A stretch of 37,968 bases of DNA, from NCBI GenBank assembly GCA_000497405.1, contig KI547037.1:44681-82648 (forward strand). The letters are read 5' to 3'. The translations under genes and the position numbers were made by a program. Below, piece after piece: positions 24,176-32,174 of this stretch (the stretch's first letter is position 1; every line of letters begins with the position of its first letter). The DNA is from Streptomycetaceae bacterium MP113-05. Lineage in GTDB: Bacteria; Actinomycetota; Actinomycetes; Streptomycetales; Streptomycetaceae. The notes beneath the pieces were generated by a model. That model saw only the letters and a list, made by a program, of their open reading frames with translations. It ran no database searches and was not told where the DNA came from.

Positions 24176-25198
24176 GTGAACGGTTCCGCCGGTGTCGATC
24201 GCGGCTGGCTGCTTCTTTCCCTGGTTCTGACTTCCGTGGTCGGCCTTGCCGACGGCCTGCTCGGCCGCGAGTCCGTGCTCGCGGGACTCCTCGTGGTCGG
24301 CCCCGTCGTGGCCTGCGCTCGTTTGGACGCGCGACGTACCGCGCTCGTGGGCGGTTACGCGCTGCTGCTGGCACTGCTTCTGGGGCCCGTCAACGACATC
24401 TGGGGTACAGCGGATCACCTGCTGCGCATCGTCGTACTGGCCACCGGCTCCGTGCTCTCCGTATACCTGGCACGCAGTCGGACGCTGCGTGAGCACGCCC
24501 TCGGCAACGTGGCCAGGGCGGCGCAGGAGGCCATCCTGCTGCCCGTCTCTGAGCAGGTCGGCGGTGTGCGCATCGCCACACGTTACCGATCGGCGAGCCG
24601 GGACGCCCTGGTCGGAGGCGATCTCTTCGACGTGGTGAACGCCCGTATCGGCGTGCGGGTGCTCATCGGGGACGCGAGGGGGAAGGGGATCAGTTCCACG
24701 CAGACTGCTGCCGCAGCCCTCCGCGGTTTCCGGAACGCCGCCTACACGCAGGCCACGTTGCCGGAGGTGGCGAAGTCCATGGAAGCCGAACTCGTCGGCC
24801 GGATCGGGCCCGAGGACTTCGTGACGGCCGCCCTCGCCGAGTTCTCGCCGGGTCAGGTCACCCTCGTCAACTGCGGTCACCACCCGCCTGTGCTGCTGGA
24901 CGGGGACGTGTCCTTCCTGGAGCCCCACGAGCCGGAGCCACCTCTCGGCATGGGCAGCACACCGCGGGTCCGCACCGTCAGGCTGCAACCGGGCCAGCGG
25001 GTGCTTCTCTACACCGACGGGCTGGCCGAAGCACGGAACGCCGACGGCGAGATGTTCGACGTGCTCTCCGGAGCCCATCGGATCGGCGGGCTCATGGACC
25101 CGGAGGAGGCGCTGGACGCGATGCTGGAGCTGATGGATGCCCACACCGGAGGCTCGCGTGACGACGACGTCGCGCTGGTGCTGTGCCGCCCCCTCTAG
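24176..25198 (+). CDS. Membrane-anchored SpoIIE-type PP2C phosphatase
   Basis: 340 aa. Four N-terminal hydrophobic segments (WLLLSLVLTSVVGLADGLLG; SVLAGLLVVGPVVACARL; TALVGGYALLLALLLGPV; LLRIVVLATGSVLSVYLA) are followed by a PP2C domain with LVGGDLFDVVN, VLIGDARGKGISS, VLLYTDGLAEA and SRDDDVALVL. All metal-binding Asp are present. It would dephosphorylate a STAS-type anti-anti-sigma protein in response to a membrane signal. GTG at 24176 (VNGSAGVDRGW) is chosen because GTGAGG precedes it and it follows the stress-protein stop; the frame is open further upstream. It converges on the 811-aa phosphatase gene, and both TAG stops share one CTAG. Confidence 0.85.
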   Translation: MNGSAGVDRGWLLLSLVLTSVVGLADGLLGRESVLAGLLVVGPVVACARLDARRTALVGGYALLLALLLGPVNDIWGTADHLLRIVVLATGSVLSVYLARSRTLREHALGNVARAAQEAILLPVSEQVGGVRIATRYRSASRDALVGGDLFDVVNARIGVRVLIGDARGKGISSTQTAAAALRGFRNAAYTQATLPEVAKSMEAELVGRIGPEDFVTAALAEFSPGQVTLVNCGHHPPVLLDGDVSFLEPHEPEPPLGMGSTPRVRTVRLQPGQRVLLYTDGLAEARNADGEMFDVLSGAHRIGGLMDPEEALDAMLELMDAHTGGSRDDDVALVLCRPL

Positions 25199-27630
25199 AC
25201 TTTTCCGTCGGCGGGCGTGGTCTGCCTGCCCAGGAACTGCTCAGCCCAGATGATCTTCCCGTCGTCGTGGTGCCGGGAGCCCCATCGGTCGGCGACCTGG
25301 GAGATCACCATGAGCCCGCGTCCTCCCTCGTCGAACATCCGCGCCCGGCGGATCCGCGGCACCGCGCTGCTGCCGTCCGCGACCTCACAGGTCAGCGACG
25401 TCTCCCGGATGAGGCGCAGCCGTAGCGGGGCGGCGCCGTACCGAATGGCGTTGGTGACCAGTTCACTCGCGATCAGCTCGGTGGTGAAGGTCAGTTCGTC
25501 GAGTCCCCACCGGGTCAGCTGCTGGGACACGTTCTTGCGCACGTCGCCGACCGCGGCGGGGTCCGCCGGAACCTCCCACTCGGCCACCTGGTCGGGGGCC
25601 AGCACGTGGGTGCGGACGAGCAGCAGGGCGATGTCGTCTGCGGGCCGGTCCTGCAGCACGGACGCGACGACACTGTCGCACGTCTGCTCCAGAGATCCCG
25701 TGTGCCGGTGCAGCACCTCCCGAAGGGCGGTCGGTCCCGCGTCGTCGTCCGAGTCCGTGCCGCTCAGAAGGCCGTCGGTGAAGAAGGTGAGGAGCGTCCC
25801 GGACGGCACGTGGAGGCGGGAGGACTCGAACGGATGGCCGCCCGAGCCCAGCGGAGGCCCTTGCGGAATCTCGGGAGTCTCCACCAGTCCGTCGGGTGTG
25901 ACCAGCACGGGTGGGGGGTGTCCGGCGCGGGCCACCTCGCACTGGGCGGTCACCGGGTCGTAGACGGCGTACATGCAGCTGGCGCCCTGGCCTGAGGCCT
26001 GTGTGGGCCCGCCCTCCTCCCCGTACTCCCGTCCCGAACTGACGACCAGGTCGTCCAGACGGGTGAGCAGCTCGTCCGGAGGAAGATCCATGTCGGCGAG
26101 CGTGCGGACGGCAGTGATCAGCCGGCCCATGGTCGCTGCGGCTGCTATCCCGTGCCCGACCACATCGCCCACGACGAGTGCCACCCGGGCACCGGACAGG
26201 GGGATCACGTCCAGCCAGTCGCCGCCGACGCTCGCTGTCGAGGCGGGCAGGTAACGGGACGCCACCTGCACGGCCGGGTGCCGCTGCGGCAAGCGGGGCA
26301 GCAGGTCCCGCTGCAGAGTGAGCGCCGCGGCGCGCTCCCGGGTGTACCGGCGCGCGTTGTCCACGCAGACGGCGGCTCGTGCGGTGATCTCGCGAGCCAG
26401 CAGCAGGTCGTCGCTGTCGAACGGGAGCGGTGTGCGATGCCGGAAGAACTGAACGATGCCCAGAGTGGTCCCGCGTGCCACCAGCGGGACACCCATGATC
26501 GAGTGGAGGCCGTGCTCGCCTGCCGACTGCCGTCGGGCGGGCAGTTGCTCCAGCCAGCGCTGTACCTCGGGGGATTCCATGTCCTTTCGGTACGCCTGCC
26601 CGCTGCGCAGGGCGCAACCCGGGGGGGAGTCCTCGGAGTGGGCGTGGGCCTCGCCCGGTCGGATCACCGCCTCGGGGCAGCCTTCGACCACCGACTGCTG
26701 GGCCACGCGCCGGAAGAGCAAGGGCTTTCCCACCGGAAGTGTGGGGTCCACCTCATCGCCGTCGAGTACGGCGTCGAGTAGGTCGACGGTGACGAAGTCG
26801 CAGAACTCGACGCCTACGTCCGCTAGTTCCTGAGCGGTCTGTGAGACGTCGAGCGACCGGCCCACCCGGTCGCCGGCGTCGTTCACGATCGCCAGTCGCC
26901 GCCGGGCCCGGGCTTGTTGCGTCATGTCGATGAAGGCCAGGCACAGTGCGCGCACCTCGTCGCCCGAGCCGGACAGCGGGGACACGACGACGGACCACAG
27001 GTTCTCCCCCGAACCGTTCACGGACGGGGCCCGGGCTGTGTGCCGGAGGGTCTCTCCGCTCCTGGTGACGCGTTCCGCGGCCAGGGACAGCTCGCCCATC
27101 GAGCCTGGAAGCAGCAGGTCCACGTTCTCATGCAGGAGCCCCCGCTCGCTCCGCCCGGTGACGCGCAGCATCTCTCCGTTCATGGCAACGAGCCGTGCCC
27201 GCGTGTCACAGAGGGCCACCGGGATGTCCAGCTGGTCCCAGGCCCATTCCTTCAGAAGTGCTGGTGCGGTGCCGTCGCGGCGTGAGTGGTTCGCGCAGGG
27301 CTCGGCCCGGACCAGCCACCTGACCCGGCGCCGGACGCTCGTAAGAGGGAGGACGTGGACGTTCAGCTCGGTCTCCTGACCGTCCCGCCGGACTGCCACC
27401 ACACGGCCGGACCATTCGTGGCCGGCGGCGAAATCTTCCCGGAGGTCGGCGGGCAGAGAGTGGGCGAGCAGCTCACCGATCGGCCGTTCCAGCACCTCGT
27501 CGAAGGAGTAGCCCAGCAGAACGGAGGCTCCGTTTCCCCACGCCCTGACCACACCCCGATCGTCAAGGACGGCGAAGGACTCGCCCGGGCCCTCCGTCTG
27601 TGGCTGGTGTGTACGCGTGGTGTCTTCCAT
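25195..27630 (-). CDS. PAS-GAF-SpoIIE phosphatase with C-terminal RsbW-like kinase domain
   Basis: 811-aa soluble multidomain regulator. PAS domain at about 18-110 (SFAVLDDRGVVRAWGNGASV; LLGYSFDEVLERPIGELLAH). A second PAS-like domain at about 125-250 (ARLVAMNGEMLRVTGRSERG). GAF at about 260-440. SpoIIE/PP2C at about 465-670 (SVGGDWLDVI, VVGDVVGHGIAAA, LTFFTDGLLSG, DDIALLLVR). HATPase at about 690-800 (ELIASELVTNAIRYG, GGRGLMVISQVADRWG). Opposing phosphatase and kinase domains on one chain are common in Streptomyces and act on STAS antagonists. ATG at 27630 with GGAGTC upstream. Confidence 0.9.
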   Translation of the reverse strand: MEDTTRTHQPQTEGPGESFAVLDDRGVVRAWGNGASVLLGYSFDEVLERPIGELLAHSLPADLREDFAAGHEWSGRVVAVRRDGQETELNVHVLPLTSVRRRVRWLVRAEPCANHSRRDGTAPALLKEWAWDQLDIPVALCDTRARLVAMNGEMLRVTGRSERGLLHENVDLLLPGSMGELSLAAERVTRSGETLRHTARAPSVNGSGENLWSVVVSPLSGSGDEVRALCLAFIDMTQQARARRRLAIVNDAGDRVGRSLDVSQTAQELADVGVEFCDFVTVDLLDAVLDGDEVDPTLPVGKPLLFRRVAQQSVVEGCPEAVIRPGEAHAHSEDSPPGCALRSGQAYRKDMESPEVQRWLEQLPARRQSAGEHGLHSIMGVPLVARGTTLGIVQFFRHRTPLPFDSDDLLLAREITARAAVCVDNARRYTRERAAALTLQRDLLPRLPQRHPAVQVASRYLPASTASVGGDWLDVIPLSGARVALVVGDVVGHGIAAAATMGRLITAVRTLADMDLPPDELLTRLDDLVVSSGREYGEEGGPTQASGQGASCMYAVYDPVTAQCEVARAGHPPPVLVTPDGLVETPEIPQGPPLGSGGHPFESSRLHVPSGTLLTFFTDGLLSGTDSDDDAGPTALREVLHRHTGSLEQTCDSVVASVLQDRPADDIALLLVRTHVLAPDQVAEWEVPADPAAVGDVRKNVSQQLTRWGLDELTFTTELIASELVTNAIRYGAAPLRLRLIRETSLTCEVADGSSAVPRIRRARMFDEGGRGLMVISQVADRWGSRHHDDGKIIWAEQFLGRQTTPADGKV

Positions 27631-27678
27631 GACTCCGGCATTTCTCGTCGCCGGTCCGCAGGCCGTGTGCCCGCTCGC

Positions 27679-27948
27679 CTACGCCGATGCCGTCCTCCTT
27701 TCCGTATGCGGGGTGGTTCGGTCCCGTCCCGTGCCGATGTCCACCGGAGTGCAGCAGTCCCCGAAGGCGGAGGTGTGAGGGATGAGTACGCGCACGGTGT
27801 GTGGGCGCTTCGAGCCGACTGTGACCGGAAGTCCGCGCCGGCCCGGCAGGTGCGCTTCGGAGCAGGTCCAGACCGCCGACGCCGTCACGATCGCACTCGA
27901 CGCCGACGTGATCACTCCGGGAAGACCGGCGTACCCGTCTCTGTTCAT
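27679..27948 (-). CDS. Uncharacterised 89-aa ORF
   Basis: ATG at 27948 follows GGAGGTG with good spacing; the protein starts MNRDGYAGLPGVITSASSAI and is unrelated to any family I recognise. Third positions are mostly G/C, but so are those of the antisense 60-codon frame at 27782-27964, which has its own GGAGG, so codon use does not decide. It would sit 48 bp upstream of the 811-aa phosphatase gene on the same strand, which slightly favours it over the antisense frame. Confidence 0.3.
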   Translation of the reverse strand: MNRDGYAGLPGVITSASSAIVTASAVWTCSEAHLPGRRGLPVTVGSKRPHTVRVLIPHTSAFGDCCTPVDIGTGRDRTTPHTERRTASA

Positions 27949-28122
27949 CCCGGCACCTCCGTAGCGGTCGGGGGACACTCCCATTGTCGCTCTTCCGCGA
28001 CCAACCGGCAGAGGCCCTACGTCCCCGCGTGATGACGGACCGGCCTTGATTCCTCAAGGAAACCTCTGATCGTGGCGCGCATCCGGCCGGGGAACGTGTT
28101 TGCAGACCCCTCCCGCAACAGC

Positions 28123-28135
28123 GGGTCCTGGACCC
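28123..28135. promoter_or_regulatory. GGGTCC-T-GGACCC palindrome upstream of alcohol dehydrogenase
   Basis: Perfect 6-bp arms around one base, about 240 bp before the ATG at 28377. The arms match the half-sites of the boxes at 14491 and 21416. Candidate regulator site; the distance is longer than for the other two. Confidence 0.35.
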
Positions 28136-28376
28136 CGGCCACGTGGCGGGCGAGGGGCGGCGACGGCGAGGACGAGAACCGGGTGGTGAGGGTGCCCGGC
28201 TCAGCCGTGGCCCCGGAGCCACTCCGCCCCGGGGCCGGGGCCGGGGCCGGTCCGGGGCTCCTGGTCCCGGGCGGAGGGCCGTGAAGCCCCTGCACGCACT
28301 CGGGCCATGCGGGTCACGCTGGCAACGGTGCGCCGCACCACCGCCGACTGGTGCGGGAGGTCAGGGTGAGGAGGAC

Positions 28377-29152
28377 ATGAGCATGAAAGCGTACGTGTAC
28401 CACGGTCCCGGCAGGGCCGACTGGCAGGATGTGCAGGACCCCGGACTGCAGGATCCCTCCGATGTGATCGTCCGAGTCGACGCCGTCACCGTCTGCGGTA
28501 CCGACCTGCACATCCTGAAAGGCGACGTCCCCGACGTACAGCCGGGCACGGTTCTGGGTCACGAGGCTGTGGGGGAGGTCGTCGAAACCGGTGAGGCCGT
28601 GCGTTCCGTCCGCCCTGGTGACCGCGTTCTCATCTCGTGCATCTGCCCCTGCGGACGCTGTGGCTATTGCCGTGCCGCGGCCTACGGGCAGTGCCGGAAC
28701 GGCGGCGGATGGATCCTTGGCCATCTGATCAACGGCACGCAGGCCGAGTACGTCCGGGTCCCTTCGCCGACCACTCGGTCCACCCTCTGCCCGGGGCCGT
28801 CCCAGCACGCGAGGCCGTGCTGTTCGCGGACATCCTGCCCACCGCGTACGAGGTGGGGGTGCTCAACGGCGCAGTGCGGCCGGGCGACACCGTGGTGATC
28901 GTGGGCACCGGGCCGATCGGCCTCGCGACGGTCCTCACCGCACGCCTGTACTCACCCCTACGCGTCGTGGCCGTCGATCTCGCGCTTTCCCGGCTCGAGG
29001 CAGCGGTCCGGCTCGGCGCCGACGCCCACGTGCTGGCGGGGGACGATCCCGAACGCCTCGTCCTCGACCTGACCGGAGGCCAGGGCGCCGACGTCGCCGT
29101 CGAGGCCGTAGGCGTGCCCGAGAGCTTCGAGCTGTGCACCCGCATGGTTCGT
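28377..29152 (+). pseudogene. Zinc alcohol dehydrogenase, frameshifted and truncated
   Basis: ATG at 28377 follows GTGAGGAGG. MDR-family zinc dehydrogenase: catalytic-zinc motifs VCGTDLHI and GHEAVGEVVETGE, structural-zinc cysteines in CGRCGYCRAAAYGQC, and NAD-binding VVIVGTGPIGLATVLTA. The frame breaks near 28760: AEYVRVP continues in another frame as FADHSVHPLPGAVPA, consistent with one missing base in cccttc. The ISAs1-family element interrupts it after CTRMVR. Its continuation VRPGGHVANVG is found past the IS (30503-30536), where it ends abruptly at recombinase sequence. About 75 C-terminal residues are lost. Homologues sit in the S. coelicolor OsdKR neighbourhood, so it belongs to the dormancy-type island. 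Confidence 0.85.
29146..29152. repeat. ISAs1-family target duplication, left copy
   Basis: GGTTCGT, repeated directly at 30503-30509. Removing one copy plus the element restores the dehydrogenase frame CTRMVRPGG. Confidence 0.85.
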
Positions 29153-30502
29153 CCAGGGCTTGATCAAGTTCCGTGAGGGTCGGGGTTGTTGAGGATGCCC
29201 AGGAGTGGGAGGGCTCGTTCGGGCTGGTCGCGGATTGCGCGGGTGGTCTTGGCGATGTTGGCGGCTCCGAGGGTTTTGAGCAGGCCGATGGCGAGGTTGC
29301 GGAGGGTGGCCATGGCGCGTGGTGCGGTGCCGGTGTGGAGGGTGGAGGCGTCCTCTGCGTAGGTGACGTCTCTGACGTGGTGGAGGGCTTCGATGCTCCA
29401 GTGGCCGCGGACGGCGGCGGCCAGTTCGGCGGGGGTGGTCTGGTGGGCGTCGAGGCTGGTGACGGCGTAGACCGTCTCACGACTCTCGCGTCGGCCGGTC
29501 TGCAGGCGACGGCGGTGGACGCGGAGGGCGAGGTGGGCGTGGGGGAAGGCGATTCCGCCGAGTTCGTCGGCGATGCCGCAGGTCTTGATGGAGCGGGATT
29601 CGTGGCGGCCGTGTCCGGTGGAGGATGTGGTGTGCTGGACGGGGACGTCGGACCAGGGCAGGGCGGCGAGCTGCCGGTGGGCGGTCGGCTGATTGCGCTT
29701 GATCACGGCGATGTAGTGGGCGTTCTTGGTCTCGACCAGCCAGGTGACGTTCGCTTGGACCGAGTGCAGGGCGTCGAAGGTGACGAGAGCTCCGTCCAGG
29801 TCCAGCCCTTCGAGCAGGGGCCGGAAGTGCGCGGTCTCGTTCGTCTTCGCTCCGACCTCGGCCTGGGCGAGGGTCAGGGCCCGGTGGTGGGTGACGGCGG
29901 AGAGCAGGTGCCTGCGGCCGGCGGTCAGGCGGGCCGATCCCCTCAGCGACTTGCCGTCGACGGCGATCACCCGCCGTTGCTCCGGCTCCGGTCCCGCGGC
30001 GTTCCGGCCGGCGAGGTAGGCGCCGATCGCCTTGTCCAGGGCGTCACCGTCGACGGCCGCCAGCACACGGCCGATCGTGGTCCGCGAAGGGGCACGGCGC
30101 CACTGCAGCGGATGCCGTCGGACGCCGACGGCCATCAGCACGGTCTCCGAGGCCCGCGCCGTCCACTCGGCGATCTCGTCGACGGTCCTCGCTCCCGAGA
30201 CGGCCGCGCAGGCACAGACGAGGAGGATCGCGGTCAGCGAGTACCAGCGGCCCCGCCTCGCACGCGGGTCGGGCACCTGGTCCAGGAACGTCCGCAGGTC
30301 AGCGACTTGACCGATGTCCAGCGGACCCAGCCTCACCAACACCGGCGGGATGGGAGAAGATACAGCGGCAGGCACGGGCCACCTCATGATCATCGGGCTT
30401 AAGACACCACAATGATCACGAAGCCCGTGCCTGCTCTGCTATGCACCCCAACCGGTCACCACCAGACCAGCGCCACGTCTCCGGAACTTGATCAAGCCCT
30501 GG
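29153..30502 (-). mobile_element. ISAs1-family insertion sequence, complete (1350 bp)
   Basis: Perfect 21-bp terminal inverted repeats at 29153-29173 and 30482-30502 (outer part CCAGGGCTTGATCAAG) bracket one transposase gene. Direct 7-bp flanks GGTTCGT mark the target duplication. ISAs1-family duplications are usually 8-10 bp, so seven is short, but the boundaries are unambiguous. Ends, gene and duplication are intact, so it is probably a recent and potentially active insertion. Confidence 0.92.
29164..30393 (-). CDS. ISAs1-family transposase
   Basis: 409 aa DDE transposase: N-terminal DUF4338-like part with [20 protein letters not shown], first Asp in [14 protein letters not shown], second in [12 protein letters not shown], and the Glu region in [20 protein letters not shown]. 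The length is normal for the family. The TGA (29164-29166) lies inside the left inverted repeat, so the last residues (PDPHGT) are partly encoded by the IS end. Start at 30393 as the longest frame; MIMRWPVP is the likely N-terminus. Confidence 0.92.
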   Translation of the reverse strand: MIMRWPVPAAVSSPIPPVLVRLGPLDIGQVADLRTFLDQVPDPRARRGRWYSLTAILLVCACAAVSGARTVDEIAEWTARASETVLMAVGVRRHPLQWRRAPSRTTIGRVLAAVDGDALDKAIGAYLAGRNAAGPEPEQRRVIAVDGKSLRGSARLTAGRRHLLSAVTHHRALTLAQAEVGAKTNETAHFRPLLEGLDLDGALVTFDALHSVQANVTWLVETKNAHYIAVIKRNQPTAHRQLAALPWSDVPVQHTTSSTGHGRHESRSIKTCGIADELGGIAFPHAHLALRVHRRRLQTGRRESRETVYAVTSLDAHQTTPAELAAAVRGHWSIEALHHVRDVTYAEDASTLHTGTAPRAMATLRNLAIGLLKTLGAANIAKTTRAIRDQPERALPLLGILNNPDPHGT

Positions 30503-30509
30503 GGTTCGT
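30503..30509. repeat. ISAs1-family target duplication, right copy
   Basis: GGTTCGT, matching 29146-29152. Confidence 0.85.
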
Positions 30510-30536
30510 CCGGGCGGGCACGTCGCGAACGTCGGC
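30503..30536 (+). pseudogene. Alcohol dehydrogenase fragment beyond the IS
   Basis: Encodes VRPGGHVANVG in the dehydrogenase frame, the conserved strand-turn of MDR enzymes that normally continues VHG. It stops at about 30531-30537, where recombinase sequence (APVVRRIF) takes over in a different frame. This is therefore a rearrangement junction older than the IS insertion. Confidence 0.75.
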
Positions 30537-30999
30537 TCCAGTTGTCCGGCGCATCTTTCGGGAATACCTTCGAGGGCGTGGGCTCTTCGCCATTGCGGAA
30601 GGGCTGACTCGGGACGGGATTCTTTGTCCCTCTGCGTCCGACCCGCAGAGAAACAGGCATCGGTCCGGCGATGCATGGTCGAAAAGTGCGGTGCGGACGA
30701 TATTGCAGAACCAGCGCTACACGGGTCATCAGGTATGGAGTCGACAGCGCAAGGAAGAGATGTTGATAGACGTCGAGGACGTCGCGCTAGGCCATGAGAC
30801 CCGGCAGCGCTGGCACGTCCCAGAGAAATGGGTGTGGTCGACGACGATCGGGCACGAGCCAATCATCGACATGAGTACGTATCAGCAGGTGCAAGAGGTG
30901 TTGGCTGCCCACGGTCGTACTCGCCGTTACAGGGAAACATCGAGGACGCGGCATCCGTACGTCTTCCGAGGGCGACTCCACTGTGGTATATGCCAACGC
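30535..30999 (+). pseudogene. Large serine recombinase, middle part
   Basis: Recombinase domain and start of the zinc ribbon: APVVRRIFREYLRGRGLFAI, SKSAVRTILQNQRYTGHQVW, RKEEMLIDVEDVALGHETRQ, TRHPYVFRGRLHCGICQR. This is the pattern of Streptomyces large serine integrases/recombinases (~500 aa). The N-terminal resolvase catalytic domain with the nucleophilic Ser is absent, having been lost at the junction with the alcohol dehydrogenase. The IS630-family element splits it at the zinc-ribbon Cys pair; it continues at 32175. Non-functional. Confidence 0.85.
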
Positions 31000-31001
31000 T
31001 A
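31000..31001. repeat. IS630-family TA target duplication, left copy
   Basis: TA just outside the left inverted repeat; the partner copy is at 32173-32174. Confidence 0.7.
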
Positions 31002-32172
31002 GTGTCGCGTGATTCCGTTAGCGTTATTTGATTCTCTGTGGCAGGGTCTCTTGGTGTGGAGCTCTCCGTGGAACAGACCGCCGAGTTGCGGGAGTTGGTG
31101 AACAGCCGGGACGCACCCGCCGACATGGCGACGCGGGGCCGGATCGTGCTGTGGTCGGGCGAAGGCCGTCGGCGTAAGGACATTGCCGAGCTGCTTGGTG
31201 TATCGCTTCCGACGGTGGACCGCTGGAAGCGGCGTTATGCCGAGCTCGGACTGGCGGGCCTGGAAGGCGACCGGCCCGGCGGCGCACGGGAACAGGTGCC
31301 GGCGCGGGTGCGGGCCCGGGTGATCGCGCTGACGCGCATGACGCCGCCGGACGGCACGGGGCTTTCGCACTGGTCCACACGCGAGTTGGCGAAGTACCTG
31401 AAGCGGGTCGAGAACATCACGGTGTCCTGGCACTACATCGCGCGGATCTGGCGGGAGGAGGGTCTGAAGCCGCACCGGTCCGGCACCTTCAAGATTTCGA
31501 AGGATCCGGCCTTCGCGGAGAAGGTGACTGATGTGATCGGCCTGTATCTGGACCCGCCGGGTGGCGCGGTGGTCCTCTCGATCGACGAGAAGACGCAGAT
31601 CCAGGCGCTGGACCGGACGCAGCCGGTGCTGCCGGTCGCCCTCGGGGCGAGCGAGAAGCGCACCGCCGACTACGTGCGGCACGGCACCACGAACCTGTTC
31701 GCCGCCCTGAACGTGACCACCGGTGAAGTGCTCGGTGAGTGCAAGCCGTCCCGGAACGGCAAGGACTTCCTGGCCTTCCTCAAGAAGGCGGTGAAACCGC
31801 ACGCGGGGAAGGACATCCATGTTGTCCTCGACAACCTCTCGACGCACACCACCCCCGAAGTCAAGGAGTGGCTGGCGAAGAACCCACACGTCCACTTCCA
31901 CTTCACCCCCGTCGGCTCCTCGTGGCTGAACCAGATCGAGATCTGGTTCGGACTCCTGACCCGTCAGTCCATCCGGCGCGGAACGTTCGCCAGCGTCAAC
32001 GTCTTGATCAAACAGATCCGTGACTACATCAACACCTGGAACACGACTGCGAAACCGTTCACCTGGACCGCGACCGCCGGCGACGTCCTCGCAAAGGTTC
32101 GCCTCGTCGCGACTAACGCGAAGAAACTCGTCAATAACAACGCGAACTGACATAAACAGGATCACGAGACAC
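31002..32172 (+). mobile_element. IS630-family insertion sequence, complete (1171 bp)
   Basis: Imperfect terminal inverted repeats: the left end GTGTCGCGTGATTCCGTT matches the right end read on the other strand, GTGTCTCGTGATCCTGTT, with three or so mismatches. TA duplication on both sides, and one transposase frame fills the element. The insertion splits the serine recombinase remnant. Confidence 0.88.
31038..32150 (+). CDS. IS630-family transposase
   Basis: 370 aa. N-terminal helix-turn-helix (GRRRKDIAELLGVSLPTVDR, WKRRYAELGLAGL) and a C-terminal DDE domain: VVLSIDEKTQIQAL, IHVVLDNLSTHTT, and GSSWLNQIEIWFGLLTRQS with the catalytic Glu. Length typical of full IS630 transposases. GTG at 31038 is the longest start; another GTG at 31056 (VELSVEQTAEL) is possible. 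All catalytic residues are present, so it should be functional. Confidence 0.92.
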   Translation: MAGSLGVELSVEQTAELRELVNSRDAPADMATRGRIVLWSGEGRRRKDIAELLGVSLPTVDRWKRRYAELGLAGLEGDRPGGAREQVPARVRARVIALTRMTPPDGTGLSHWSTRELAKYLKRVENITVSWHYIARIWREEGLKPHRSGTFKISKDPAFAEKVTDVIGLYLDPPGGAVVLSIDEKTQIQALDRTQPVLPVALGASEKRTADYVRHGTTNLFAALNVTTGEVLGECKPSRNGKDFLAFLKKAVKPHAGKDIHVVLDNLSTHTTPEVKEWLAKNPHVHFHFTPVGSSWLNQIEIWFGLLTRQSIRRGTFASVNVLIKQIRDYINTWNTTAKPFTWTATAGDVLAKVRLVATNAKKLVNNNAN

Positions 32173-32174
32173 TA
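32173..32174. repeat. IS630-family TA target duplication, right copy
   Basis: TA just outside the right inverted repeat. Confidence 0.7.

Larger units (their letters stand above)
27631..28376. other. 746-bp intergenic region
   Basis: Between the 811-aa phosphatase start (minus) and the alcohol dehydrogenase start (plus). It holds two mutually antisense small ORFs (27679-27948 minus, 27782-27964 plus), the palindrome-like box at 28123-28135, and a short GGGGCC tandem run (about 28230-28249). Nothing else is convincing. Confidence 0.5.

Noticed and set aside
27782-27964. 60-codon plus-strand frame with a GGAGG site
   Set aside because: Antisense to another equally plausible small frame; no family recognised and codon use does not separate them.
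28228-28255. GGGGCC tandem run
   Set aside because: Only about three units in very GC-rich DNA; not enough to call a meaningful repeat or structure.
29173-30402. A 409-codon plus-strand frame, Gly/Val-rich
   Set aside because: Exact antisense of the ISAs1-family transposase, whose DDE motifs and family length are clear.
30412-30534. N-terminal part of the open frame leading into the recombinase ([10 protein letters not shown]...)
   Set aside because: It crosses the IS right end, the target duplication and the dehydrogenase fragment; only the part from about 30535 is recombinase.
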